A DNA stretch of 64,000 nt from Mumia sp050632745 (GTDB lineage Bacteria > Actinomycetota > Actinomycetes > Propionibacteriales > Nocardioidaceae). Below the pieces are notes generated by a model. That model saw nothing but the letters and a program-made list of their open reading frames with translations. It did not search any database and was not told where the DNA came from. Shown piece by piece: positions 33,227-41,514 of this stretch (positions within the stretch are counted from its first letter, which is position 1; the number at the start of each line of letters is the position of its first letter). The stretch is from positions 62,001 to 126,000 of the forward strand of contig NZ_JBODSD010000004.1 in the NCBI RefSeq assembly GCF_050632745.1, in the 5' to 3' direction. A program made the position numbers and the translations under genes.

Positions 33227-34489
33227 CTACTTCCGCACGCGGAACGACTTCTTGGCGTTCTTGCCGAAGCCCTTCACGTTCTTGGCCTTGACGAAGACGA
33301 CGTTCTTGCCGTTGCGCAGCTTGGAGCGCTTGAGCTTGAACGACCGCTTGTTCGGACCGAGGTTCTTCGTGAGCAGCGTGCGGCTGCCCTTCTTGACCAC
33401 GAGCCGGTAGCCGGTGATCTTCGCGCCGCCGTTGAACGCGGGTGCCCGCCAGGTGACCTTGCGGGTCTTGGCACCGCGCGCGCCCGCGACCTTGAGGGCG
33501 CGAGGCTTGCCCGGCACCTTCAGCGAGCTCACCGGGACCGCGAACAGCGACTTGAACGTCGAGATGTCGTTGCCGCCGTAGTCGGCCACGACGATCGCGT
33601 TGCCCGCGCCGATCGCGACGCCGGCCGGCAGGTTGAGCGCCGCGGCCGGTCCACCGAGGGACTTGAGCGGCGCGACGTCGCCGTTGGCGTTCGCACCGAA
33701 GACCTTGATCGTCTTCGAGGTCTCGTCCGCGACGTACACGCGTCCGACGGAGTCGACCGCCACGTCGCTCGCGAACTGGATCTGCGTGCTCGGGCCCTTG
33801 ATCTGGCGCACCGGCGTGGCGTTGCCGCTCGCACCGGGCGCGAACGCGACGACGGAGTCCCCGGAGCCGTTCGCGACCCAGAGCCTGTTGGAGCCGTCGA
33901 CCGCGAGTCCGCGGGCGTTGGTCAGCTGGGTGCTCGTGATCGTGCGCTCGGCAGCAGGTGATCCGGCAGCCGACGTCGGGAAGACGCGGACCTCGTTGGC
34001 CCCGTTCGAGACGTTGACCTTGCCCGCCTTGTCGATCACGATGCCGAACGGCGTGAAGCCCGGGTTGAAGTTGCCGTCAGGTGCGACGTTGCCGTCGGCC
34101 GTCGGGCCGAAGGCCAGGACGCGGTTCGTCGCCACGGCGGTCGAGTTCGCGAGCCACGTGAAGCCGGCGGAGTCCGCGGCGATGTAGCGCGGCGCGCTGA
34201 TGCCGGTGTTCCCCCCGGCGAGGCGGCGCTCGGGCGGCACGTCGCCGTTCGCGCCCGCACCGAAGACGGTGATCGACCCGTTGCCGAAGTTGCTGACGTG
34301 GATCTTGCCGTTGGCGCCGACGTACACGCCGAGCGGGTTGCTCAGCTGGGTGTTGACGGGTCCTTTGATGGTGCGCAACGGCGCGATGTTGACGTCGTCG
34401 GCCGAGGCGGTCGGTGCGCCGGCTACCAGGACGCCGCCGACGAGTGCGCTCGCGGCCCCGAGGCCGATCACGCGGATGGTGTTGTTCAT
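33227..34489 (-). CDS. Secreted beta-propeller protein with C-terminal Fn3-like domain (paralogue 5)
   Basis: 420 residues from the ATG at 34489, preceded by GGGGGAGA. Signal peptide ends at about residue 30 (APTASA-DDV). Blade units are the most regular of the five: GAGANGDVPPERRLAG, GPTADGNVAPDGNF, APGASGNATPVRQIKG and GANANGDVAPLKSLGG. The Fn3-like domain is very lysine-rich (RSFKLKRSKLRNGKNVVFVK) and ends FRVRK. It has its own promoter region, divergent from FUSC, and its own terminator. The basic C-terminus may bind cell-wall polymers; that is a guess. Confidence 0.78.
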   Translation of the reverse strand: MNNTIRVIGLGAASALVGGVLVAGAPTASADDVNIAPLRTIKGPVNTQLSNPLGVYVGANGKIHVSNFGNGSITVFGAGANGDVPPERRLAGGNTGISAPRYIAADSAGFTWLANSTAVATNRVLAFGPTADGNVAPDGNFNPGFTPFGIVIDKAGKVNVSNGANEVRVFPTSAAGSPAAERTITSTQLTNARGLAVDGSNRLWVANGSGDSVVAFAPGASGNATPVRQIKGPSTQIQFASDVAVDSVGRVYVADETSKTIKVFGANANGDVAPLKSLGGPAAALNLPAGVAIGAGNAIVVADYGGNDISTFKSLFAVPVSSLKVPGKPRALKVAGARGAKTRKVTWRAPAFNGGAKITGYRLVVKKGSRTLLTKNLGPNKRSFKLKRSKLRNGKNVVFVKAKNVKGFGKNAKKSFRVRK

Positions 34490-34570
34490 AGGAATCTCCC
34501 CCTTCGCGTTCAACCGTGAGGGCAGAGGGGGCCACGACGTGTCCGTTTTGTCCGACGCGACAATAGATCG

Positions 34571-36223
34571 GTGACGACAGCGGCAGCCCCGGACGGCGTA
34601 CCCCAGCCCGAGGACTACCGCCAGATGCTCCTCCGGCTCGCCCCCGCACCCGGCCGCTGGCGCGCCGCCCTGATCGCGACGCTCGCACTCGTCCTTCCGG
34701 CCACCGCCCTCACGCTCGCCGACTGGGGCCACGACGCCGTCCTGGTCTCGATGGGCGCGTTCACCGCGATGTACGCCACCGACCGTGCGTACCGCATCCG
34801 CGCCCCGTTCCTCGCGGTCGTCGCCGTCCTGATCGTGACGGCGGCGTTCGTCGGCGGCCTCGCGGGCGACGTACCTGGCGCGTGGGAGTCCGGCGTCGCG
34901 CTGGTCGTCACGCTCACCGTCGTCTCGGGTCTGGCCGTCTTCGGCGCGAACGCCCTCGCGTTCGGCCCGCCCGGCGGCTTCTTCCTCGCGCTGGTGACCG
35001 GGCTGGCCGCGCACGTGACCCACGTCGGCACCCCTCTCGGCACCGTCGTCGCCGCGGCCGCGATCGGCGCCGCGTCAGCGTGGGTCGTCTCGATGACTCC
35101 GGCGCTGTGGGCGTGGCGCCGCCCGCAGACGCGTTCGGTCGCCACCGCCGTCGGGGCCGTCGAGGCGTACGCCGCTCGCGCCCGCGCCGACCAGCCGTCG
35201 GTCCGCGCTCGTGACACCGCCGCCCGTGCGCTGCACGACGCGTGGGGCGCGCTCGCCGACGCCGGCACGCGCGAGGGGCCGCTCTTCGACCGCCTGTACG
35301 AGGCGCACCTCCGCTTCGCCGCCGCGATCGCCGACCCGCACGCACCACCGTCGACCGGCACGGTCGCGCACGTGCCGCTCGGCCGGACCGAGGCCGCCAC
35401 GCGACTCCGCAGCTCCGCCCACGCGCTGAGCGCCGACGTCGTGATCACCGTCCGGGTGGTCGTCGCGGTCGCCCTGAGCGGAGTCCTCGCGTACGCCCTC
35501 GGCACCGGCCGCGCGGACTGGGCGATGGTGTCGGCGGTGCTGATCCTGCACACCGGCGTCGACCGCGTCCGCAACACCTACCGGGCGCTGCAGCGGGTGG
35601 TCGGCACGGTGGTCGGCGTCGGGCTGTTCGCGGTGCTCGCGCTGCTCGAGCCGCAGGGACTGCTGCTCGTGGCCGTCCTCGGGGTGCTGCAGCTCGTGAT
35701 CGAGATGCTGGTCGTCCGCAACTACGGTGTCGCGGTCGTCTTCATCACCGCGCTCGTGCTGCTCATCTCCGAGCCGCCGGGCGACGTCGACCTCGGCATC
35801 GTGAGCGACCGGGTGCTCGACACGCTCATCGGGGCCGCCGTCGCGGTCACGGTCCTGTGGTTGACGGGACGGCGGTTCAACGCGGGGGTGCTGCCTTACG
35901 AGGTGGGCCGAACCGCGACCGCGATCCGCGCGCTCGCCGAGGTCCTCGAGGGGCAACCTCCGACGACGCCCGCGGCGGCCCGCGCCCGCCGTACGCTCCA
36001 GGTCGAGCTCCTCGCGTCGTCCTCCGCGGCCGACACCGCCTACCGACAGGCACCGGTCCAGGCACGCGCCGCCTGGCCGGCGTACGCGCAGACGCAGGAG
36101 CTCGGCTACGACCTGCTGGCGCACTGCTGGCTGGCGGGCACCCACCGCACCGCGCTGCCCGACACGCTCCGCGGCCGTATCACCGACCTTCCCCCCAGTT
36201 CCGGAACCACCCGCCTCGGGTGA
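34571..36223 (+). CDS. FUSC family membrane protein (aromatic acid exporter-like)
   Basis: 550 residues from a GTG. Two blocks of about five membrane helices (residues 30-175 and 290-420) are separated and followed by soluble helical parts, as in FUSC/YccS-type proteins. The second block holds RADWAMVSAVLILHTG and NTYRALQRVVGTVVGVG, the conserved RxxGTxxG region. Family members are linked to export of aromatic acids or to envelope stress; substrate unknown. It is divergent from propeller paralogue 5. Confidence 0.85.
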   Translation: MTTAAAPDGVPQPEDYRQMLLRLAPAPGRWRAALIATLALVLPATALTLADWGHDAVLVSMGAFTAMYATDRAYRIRAPFLAVVAVLIVTAAFVGGLAGDVPGAWESGVALVVTLTVVSGLAVFGANALAFGPPGGFFLALVTGLAAHVTHVGTPLGTVVAAAAIGAASAWVVSMTPALWAWRRPQTRSVATAVGAVEAYAARARADQPSVRARDTAARALHDAWGALADAGTREGPLFDRLYEAHLRFAAAIADPHAPPSTGTVAHVPLGRTEAATRLRSSAHALSADVVITVRVVVAVALSGVLAYALGTGRADWAMVSAVLILHTGVDRVRNTYRALQRVVGTVVGVGLFAVLALLEPQGLLLVAVLGVLQLVIEMLVVRNYGVAVVFITALVLLISEPPGDVDLGIVSDRVLDTLIGAAVAVTVLWLTGRRFNAGVLPYEVGRTATAIRALAEVLEGQPPTTPAAARARRTLQVELLASSSAADTAYRQAPVQARAAWPAYAQTQELGYDLLAHCWLAGTHRTALPDTLRGRITDLPPSSGTTRLG

Positions 36224-36285
36224 TGCCGCTCCCCCCATCCGAGCCGCACGCTGGAGCACGACCCGGGCCGCGGTGAGAGGACGAC

Positions 36286-37095
36286 ATGCAGGACTTCCTG
36301 GCGAACCTCGGCGGAGGCTCGCTGACGTGGTCCGACGTCGCCCTCGCCCTTCTCACGCTGCTGGTGGCATGGCTCGTCGCGCGCTACCTCGGGCGCGGCG
36401 TACGCCGTCTGCTGAGCCGGGTCCAAGGACTGTCGCCGTGGATCACCGACTCCGCCGAGCGGGGCACGCGCTACTTCGTCCTCGTCCTCGGGTTCGGCGT
36501 GGCCCTGGCGTTCCTCGGGGCCAACGTCCAGCCGCTCCTGGCCGGCGCGCTCATCGTGGTGGTCGTGGCCGCGCTCGCGCTGCGCGGCGTCGCCGACAAC
36601 TTCGGCGCGAGCATCATCCTGCAGACCCGTCGCCCCGTGGTCGTCGGCGAGGAGCTGGAGTCGCAGGACTGGCACGGGGTCGTGACCGCGATGAACGGAC
36701 GGTCCGTGGTGATCCGCACGTTCGACGGACGCGAGGCGCACCTGCCCAACAGCGAGGTCCTCGCGAACCCGCTGGTCAACTACTCGCGATCGCCCGGCAG
36801 GCGGCTCGAGGTCGAGGTCCGGATCGCCGGGACCCGCGACGACGACGCGCTCCTCGACGCCGTGCGATCCGTCGAGGGGTTCCTCGCCGACCCACCTCCG
36901 ACGGTCGTCGTGGTGTCCCGGGAGGCGGAGCGGACGACCGTGCTCGTGCGCTTCTGGCACGCGAGCACCGGCTCGCCGAAGGCGGTGTCGGACGCGATCG
37001 ACGCGCTCGCGGCCACGCTGCACGGTCGCTCCGAGCCGTGGGTCGTCGTGTCTCCCCCGCCAGAGACGCTGCGCGTTCCGCAGACCGACGTCTGA
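36286..37095 (+). CDS. Small-conductance mechanosensitive channel (MscS family)
   Basis: 269 residues with three membrane segments (about residues 17-33, 62-80 and 83-105). The pore helix is followed by RGVADNFGASIILQTRRPVVVGEELES, with the typical N-F-x-(A/S)-S/G-I start of the beta domain, and by HLPNSEVLANPLVNYSR. The C-terminal alpha/beta domain is complete. It should open under hypo-osmotic membrane tension. The start has a GAGAGGAC site upstream. It follows FUSC by 62 nt. Confidence 0.92.
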   Translation: MQDFLANLGGGSLTWSDVALALLTLLVAWLVARYLGRGVRRLLSRVQGLSPWITDSAERGTRYFVLVLGFGVALAFLGANVQPLLAGALIVVVVAALALRGVADNFGASIILQTRRPVVVGEELESQDWHGVVTAMNGRSVVIRTFDGREAHLPNSEVLANPLVNYSRSPGRRLEVEVRIAGTRDDDALLDAVRSVEGFLADPPPTVVVVSREAERTTVLVRFWHASTGSPKAVSDAIDALAATLHGRSEPWVVVSPPPETLRVPQTDV

Positions 37096-37102
37096 GCCCG
37101 CC

Positions 37103-37432
37103 TCACCCCGCGGCGTGCAGGACGTCGGTGGCGCGGTGCGTCTCGTCCACGCCGTCCACGACGATCACGTCCGACGCGGAGTTCTCGGTGCGCAGGGGCA
37201 GGATCGCCTGGTAGGCCTCCGACGCGTACCAGGCCTCCACGTGCTCCCGGTCCGGGAACTGGATGATGATGACCGTCCCCGGCCACTCTCCCTCGACGGG
37301 CGTCACGGTTCCGCCGTGGACGACGAACCGGCCGTCGTACGGCGCGAGCGTCTCGTCGATCCGCTCGAGGTACTCGACGATCTCCGGGCCCATCGAGACC
37401 TCTCGCATGTGGGCGATGGCGTACGCGGTCAT
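37103..37432 (-). CDS. DUF1330 domain protein
   Basis: 109 residues from the ATG at 37432, which has AAGGAG upstream. It begins MTAYAIAHMREV and contains EYLERIDETLAPYDGRFVVHG and VIIIQFPDREHVEAWYASEAYQ, the features of the small dimeric ferredoxin-like DUF1330 family. Function not established. It is divergent from the ArsR gene and convergent with the MscS gene. Confidence 0.88.
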   Translation of the reverse strand: MTAYAIAHMREVSMGPEIVEYLERIDETLAPYDGRFVVHGGTVTPVEGEWPGTVIIIQFPDREHVEAWYASEAYQAILPLRTENSASDVIVVDGVDETHRATDVLHAAG

Positions 37433-37558
37433 GGCTGCTCCTTCTGAGTGGTGGTGCTTCTGAGTCGGTGGAGCTTCGAGCATCGCGGACGGACGTAGGC
37501 GCGTCGATGACGTCGAAGGTCATGGGGTTGACACGGGGACGGCGGCGAGGCATTCTAA

Positions 37559-37586
37559 AACCAATCAGTTATACAACAGATTGGTT
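37559..37586. promoter_or_regulatory. Candidate ArsR operator and promoter
   Basis: Inverted repeat AACCAATC-N12-GATTGGTT ends 4 nt before the ArsR start codon. The spacer contains TTATAC, a good -10 hexamer, so repressor binding would cover the promoter. Confidence 0.65.
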
Positions 37587-37590
37587 ATGG

Positions 37591-37953
37591 ATGATGAGCG
37601 ACGACGAGCTCGACGCGGTGTTCGGGGCCCTGGCGGACCCGACCCGCCGCGCCATTCTCGGGCGGCTGGCCCAGGGCGACGCGAGCGTCAATGAGCTCAC
37701 GGCGATGTTCGCGATGTCGCAGCCGGCGGTCTCGCGCCACCTGAAGGTCCTCGAGCGTGCAGGGCTCGTGTCCCGCTCACAGCAAGGGACGATGCGGCTC
37801 AGTCACCTCGAGGCCGAGCCGCTGCGGGAGGCGACGGACTGGCTCGCGGACTACCGCGCGTACTGGGAGGACAGCTTCGCCCGCCTGGACGCACTCCTCG
37901 CCGAGGCCGAGGCACCCGGATCCCGTCCCGACCCGCCGTCGACATCGACCTGA
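37591..37953 (+). CDS. ArsR family transcriptional regulator
   Basis: 120 residues from the ATG at 37591 (a second ATG follows at 37594). Winged helix with FGALADPTRRAILGRLAQGDASVNELTAMF and SQPAVSRHLKVLERAGLVSR. No metal-binding cysteine pair is visible, so it is not a classic metal sensor. Such regulators are commonly paired with AHSA1/SRPBCC genes, as here (next gene 29 nt downstream). The operator-like repeat directly upstream suggests autoregulation. With no clear ribosome-binding site, the mRNA may be leaderless. Confidence 0.92.
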   Translation: MMSDDELDAVFGALADPTRRAILGRLAQGDASVNELTAMFAMSQPAVSRHLKVLERAGLVSRSQQGTMRLSHLEAEPLREATDWLADYRAYWEDSFARLDALLAEAEAPGSRPDPPSTST

Positions 37954-37982
37954 CCGATCACCCACAACCCATAGGGGGAACC

Positions 37983-38459
37983 ATGTCCGACCTCAAGGTC
38001 ACCGCAACGCCCGGCACCAGCACGATCGAGATCACGCGCACGTTCGCCACGACACCCGAACGGCTCTACGAAGCCATGACCGACACCGAGCTGCAGAAGA
38101 AGTGGCTCGGCCCCGACCGCCTCTCCACCGAGATCGAGGTCAACGAGGTCCGCCACGGCGGCCGCTACCGCTGGGTCCAGACCGATACCGACGGAACCCA
38201 GTACGGGTTCACCGGCGTCTACCACGGGGAGCCCTCGGTGAAGGACGGCGTCATCCGCACCTTCGAGTTCGAGGGCGTCCCGGGCCGCCCGTCGCTGGAG
38301 AAGGCGACGTTCCACGACAACGGCGACGGCACCACGCAGATCCACATGGTGTCGACGTTCCTCTCCGTCGACGACCGCGACGGGATGGTCCAGTCCGGGA
38401 TGGAGGGCGGGATGGAGGAGGGCTTCGTCCGCCTGGACAAGATCCTCGCCGGATCCTGA
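37983..38459 (+). CDS. SRPBCC (AHSA1-like) domain protein
   Basis: 158 residues with the AHSA1-type START fold: ITRTFATTPERLYEAMTDTE at the N-terminus, then KKWLGPD and GGRYRWVQTDTDGTQYGFTG, and a long C-terminal helix MEGGMEEGFVRLDKIL. It should bind a small hydrophobic ligand. A GGGGGA site precedes the ATG. It is cotranscribed with the ArsR regulator, which probably controls it. Confidence 0.9.
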   Translation: MSDLKVTATPGTSTIEITRTFATTPERLYEAMTDTELQKKWLGPDRLSTEIEVNEVRHGGRYRWVQTDTDGTQYGFTGVYHGEPSVKDGVIRTFEFEGVPGRPSLEKATFHDNGDGTTQIHMVSTFLSVDDRDGMVQSGMEGGMEEGFVRLDKILAGS

Positions 38460-38476
38460 CCGCCCCCGCCCCGCCC

Positions 38477-38547
38477 GCCCCACGATTTGACGGCTAATCC
38501 ACCGTTTCGTACGCAGATCCGGTGGACAGGCCGTCAAATCGTGGGGC
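38477..38547. repeat. 71-nt near-perfect palindrome (terminator or REP-like hairpin)
   Basis: Outer arms 38477-38494 and 38530-38547 are perfectly complementary over 18 bp, and an inner 7-bp stem pairs 38498-38504 with 38520-38526 around a 15-nt loop. It fills most of the gap between the SRPBCC and aldolase genes, which both run on the plus strand. It is longer and more structured than the other terminators here. Confidence 0.75.
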
Positions 38548-38571
38548 GGCGGACCGCATAGGCTGACGGGC

Positions 38572-39657
38572 GTGGCAGCGTTCGCATCAGACAACTACGC
38601 CCCGGCCCATCCCGCGATCCTCGACGCGGTCGCCGCAGCCAACGCGGGACACGCCGTCTCGTACGGCGAGGACCCGTGGACAGACCGGCTCACCGAGCAC
38701 GTACGGCACCACTTCGGCGACCAGGCGCAGGCGTACCCGGTCTTCAACGGCACCGGCGCCAACGTCGTCTCGCTCGGAGCACTCCTCCCCCGCTGGGGCT
38801 CGGCGATCGTCACCGACGTGGCCCACCTCCACACCGACGAGAACGGCGCACCCGAGCGCGTCGCCGGCGTCAAGCTGCTCCCCGTCGACGCGCCGGACGG
38901 CAAGATGCGGCCCGAGTCGTGGGGTCCCTACACGATCAACCTCGGCGACCCGCACCGCCCGCAGGCGCTCGCGGTGTCGCTGACCCAGTCCACCGAGCTC
39001 GGCACGGTCTACTCCGTAGACGAGGTACGCGGCCTCGTCGACACCGCCCACGCGTACGGGATGGGTGTCCACGTCGACGGCTCGCGCATCGCCAACGCCG
39101 CTGCGCACCTCGGTCTCCCGCTGCGCGCGATCACGACGGACCTCGGGATCGACGTGCTCTCCTTCGGCGGGACGAAGAACGGCATCCTTCTCGGCGAGGT
39201 CGTCGTGGTCCTCAACCCCGAGTCCGTCCACGGCATCGAATTCGTGCGCAAGATGTCGATGCAGCTGGCGTCGAAGATGCGGTACGTGTCCGCGCAGCTG
39301 GCCGCGCTCCTCGACCCCGAGCACGACCTGTGGCTCGCGAACGCCACCGCGTCGAACGCGCGGGCGACGCAGCTGCGTGACGGCGTCGACGCGCTCGCCG
39401 AGGAGCTCGCCGCCGACGGGCGGACGCACGAGTCCGGCGCTCCCCTGCTCCACGTCACGAACCCGACGCAGGCCAACGTGGTCTTCCCGACGCTCCCCCG
39501 CTCAGTCGCGGACGCCGTGCGGGCGGAGCACCCGTTCTACGACTGGCGCCCCGGCGCGCACCCCGACCTCGTCGAGTCGCGCTGGATGTGCTCGTGGGAC
39601 ACCACCGAGGACGACGTCGACGCGTTCCTCGCGGCCTTGCGCAAGGCGTTCGGATGA
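38572..39657 (+). CDS. Threonine aldolase / beta-eliminating lyase family PLP enzyme
   Basis: 361 residues. PLP fold type I: FNGTGANVVSLGALL (phosphate-binding area), HVDGSRIANAA (the Asp that contacts the PLP nitrogen) and SFGGTKNG with the Schiff-base lysine at about residue 202. The N-terminal FASDNYAPAHPAILDAVAAAN is typical of low-specificity L-threonine aldolases, which split L-threonine or L-allo-threonine to glycine and acetaldehyde. GTG start; the stop overlaps the SelW-like gene (ATGA). Confidence 0.9.
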   Translation: MAAFASDNYAPAHPAILDAVAAANAGHAVSYGEDPWTDRLTEHVRHHFGDQAQAYPVFNGTGANVVSLGALLPRWGSAIVTDVAHLHTDENGAPERVAGVKLLPVDAPDGKMRPESWGPYTINLGDPHRPQALAVSLTQSTELGTVYSVDEVRGLVDTAHAYGMGVHVDGSRIANAAAHLGLPLRAITTDLGIDVLSFGGTKNGILLGEVVVVLNPESVHGIEFVRKMSMQLASKMRYVSAQLAALLDPEHDLWLANATASNARATQLRDGVDALAEELAADGRTHESGAPLLHVTNPTQANVVFPTLPRSVADAVRAEHPFYDWRPGAHPDLVESRWMCSWDTTEDDVDAFLAALRKAFG

Positions 39658-39956
39658 CGCTGCCCCGTGTCGAGATCACGTACTGCACGATGTGCCAGTG
39701 GTTGCTCCGCGCGGGCTGGATGGCGCAGGAGCTGCTGAGCACCTTCGGCACGGAGCTCGGCGCCGTCACGCTCGTGCCGAGCACCGGGGGCGTCTTCCGG
39801 ATCACCGTCGACGGCGACGTCGTGTGGGACCGCTCGATCGACGGCGGCTTCCCGGACGCCGCCGAGCTCAAGCGCAGGGTCCGTGACCGCATCGACCCGG
39901 ATCGACCGCTCGGCCACGCGGACCGTACGCCGGACGCGCCGGAGGTGGACGCGTGA
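39654..39956 (+). CDS. SelT/SelW/SelH family (Rdx) thioredoxin-fold protein
   Basis: 100 residues. The redox motif CTMC lies in VEITYCTMCQWLLRAGWMAQELLSTF at the N-terminus, with cysteine in the place of selenocysteine, and GGVFRITVDGDVVWDRS plus GGFPDAAELKRRVRDRI complete the family pattern. A thiol-redox role is expected; the partner is unknown. It overlaps both neighbours by 4 nt, so it is made with the aldolase and the serine hydrolase. Confidence 0.9.
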   Translation: MTLPRVEITYCTMCQWLLRAGWMAQELLSTFGTELGAVTLVPSTGGVFRITVDGDVVWDRSIDGGFPDAAELKRRVRDRIDPDRPLGHADRTPDAPEVDA

Positions 39957-40795
39957 CCGTGCCGCCCTTCCCCCGGCTGCGCGAGGACGTCCGCTGGTCG
40001 GTCGAGATCCGCGACGCCGACTCCGACGCCGTCCTGGTCGCCCTCGAGTCGGAGCTCGTCCTGCCGACGGCGAGCATCGGCAAGCTGGTGCTGCTCGTGG
40101 AGGCGGCGCACCAGATCGCCACGGAGCGGCTGGACCCGGCGGAGCCGCTCGCCCGTACGGAGGAGGACTGGGTCGCCGACTCGGGCCTCTGGTATCGGCT
40201 CGCCACCGACACCCTGCCCGTCGCGGACGTCTGCAGCCTGGTCGGAGCGGTCAGCGACAACCTGGCCACCAACGTGCTGCTGCGCCGGGTCGGACTGGAC
40301 GCGGTGACAGCGACGGCGGCGCGGATCGGGATGGAGCGCAGCCGCCTGCTCGACCGGGTGCGCGACGACCGCGGTCCCGAGCACCCGCCGACGCTGTCCG
40401 TCGGGTGCGCCACCGATCTCGCACACTTCTGCGCGCGGCTGCACCGCCGCGAGATCGTGTCACCCGCGGTCAGCGAGAGCGTCAGCGGCTGGCTCAGCGC
40501 CAACGCCGACCTGTCGATGGTCGCCGGCGCCTTCGGCCTCGACCCGCTCGCGCACGCGGAGCCGGACCGCGGCTTCGTCCTCTGGAACAAGACCGGCACG
40601 ATCTCCACCGTGCGCGCCGACGTCGGGCTCGTGTCCGGCCCCGCCCGCACCCTCGCGTACGCGGTCGTCGCGGAGTGGGACGAGGACGCAGATCCCGGCC
40701 TGCGGGACGACGTCCTGCGCGACATGCGCGCGGCCGGCCGGTGGCTCCGGGAGGTGTCCGCGGCAGCGGACGGGGTCGGAGCCGCGGCTCAGTAG
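39953..40795 (+). CDS. Class A beta-lactamase-like serine hydrolase, apparently cytoplasmic
   Basis: 280 residues with the three class A landmarks: S41-I-G-K44, S101-D-N103 and K213-T-G215. No signal peptide or Tat motif precedes the domain (it starts MTVPPFPRLREDVRW), so it is unlikely to be a periplasmic beta-lactamase and more likely a hydrolase of unknown substrate. GTG start overlapping the SelW-like stop. The last codons overlap the convergent LysM gene by 7 bp. Confidence 0.85.
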   Translation: MTVPPFPRLREDVRWSVEIRDADSDAVLVALESELVLPTASIGKLVLLVEAAHQIATERLDPAEPLARTEEDWVADSGLWYRLATDTLPVADVCSLVGAVSDNLATNVLLRRVGLDAVTATAARIGMERSRLLDRVRDDRGPEHPPTLSVGCATDLAHFCARLHRREIVSPAVSESVSGWLSANADLSMVAGAFGLDPLAHAEPDRGFVLWNKTGTISTVRADVGLVSGPARTLAYAVVAEWDEDADPGLRDDVLRDMRAAGRWLREVSAAADGVGAAAQ

Positions 40796-41268
40796 ATCGG
40801 GACGTAGATGGTCTCGCCCGCGCCGATCTCCCCGGCGCTCGGGAGCGCGTTGAGGTCGGCGATGTCCTGCACGGTCTCGCGGATGTCGCCCGTGGGGTTG
40901 GCGTCGGCGGCGAGGTCCCACACCGTCTCGCCCGGCTGCACGGTCACGGGCCGGCTCGGAACGGGCTCCCCCTTCTCCGAGGTGGCGATGACCTGCGTGC
41001 CCAGACCGACGGTCAGACCGCCGAAGGCCAGCAGCGCCACCAGGAACACCACGAACCGCCCCCGGCGCGTCAGCCGGTAGCCCGAGCGCCCCCGCGTCCT
41101 GTCGACGGGCTGCCGCTGCGCACGAGGACGCGGCGGGGTGGTCGGACGCTGGCCGTCGCGCAATCCTCGGCCCGCGGGGTGTCGCTCGACGGAGCGCATC
41201 AGCGGGGTGTCGATCACGACCACGGTGCGGTCGACGGGGTGCTCGAGGGTGCTGCGGACGGTGCTCAT
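40789..41268 (-). CDS. LysM-domain membrane protein, candidate SOS division inhibitor (YneA-like)
   Basis: 159 residues from the ATG at 41268, with GGAGG five bases upstream. A basic, disordered N-terminus (1-70) precedes one membrane helix (about 72-93), then an external LysM domain from about 107 (VTVQPGETVWDLAADANPT) to the end, with the final YVPIY. It is divergent from lexA across a region with four SOS boxes. B. subtilis yneA, a LysM membrane protein divergent from lexA, blocks cell division during the SOS response; the same role is inferred here from arrangement and architecture. Confidence 0.8.
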   Translation of the reverse strand: MSTVRSTLEHPVDRTVVVIDTPLMRSVERHPAGRGLRDGQRPTTPPRPRAQRQPVDRTRGRSGYRLTRRGRFVVFLVALLAFGGLTVGLGTQVIATSEKGEPVPSRPVTVQPGETVWDLAADANPTGDIRETVQDIADLNALPSAGEIGAGETIYVPIY

Positions 41269-41350
41269 CGTGTCCTCCATGTCTCGGACTCGTACGGCCT
41301 GTCCGACCGAGGCGAGGCGGCTGATCAGCTCGTGGATCCGAACTCGGAGC

Positions 41351-41481
41351 CGAACACGCGTTCGATCGAACATGCGTACGAACTTAATCACACCCACTGA
41401 CAGAAACGGAAGCATCCGTTCGAACAAACTTTCGACGTGTCGCGCCGACCTGCGACGACACGCGGGTCGAACATATGTTTG
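41351..41481. promoter_or_regulatory. Cluster of four SOS (LexA) boxes
   Basis: Four sites fit the Gram-positive SOS box CGAAC-N4-GTTCG: CGAACACGCGTTCG at 41351-41364 (perfect), CGAACATGCGTACG at 41367-41380, CGAACAAACTTTCG at 41421-41434 and CGAACATATGTTTG at 41468-41481 (one mismatch each; the last fits the usual degenerate GTTYG end). The first two are adjacent to the LysM gene and the last is 33 nt before the lexA ATG, so both directions should be SOS-regulated. Confidence 0.9.
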
Positions 41482-41514
41482 ATCGTGTCGCCGCCCAGGT
41501 CTAGGGTCAGGGCC

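Noticed and set aside
39953..40795. Antibiotic-resistance beta-lactamase
   Set aside because: Class A motifs are present but there is no export signal, and context does not suggest resistance.
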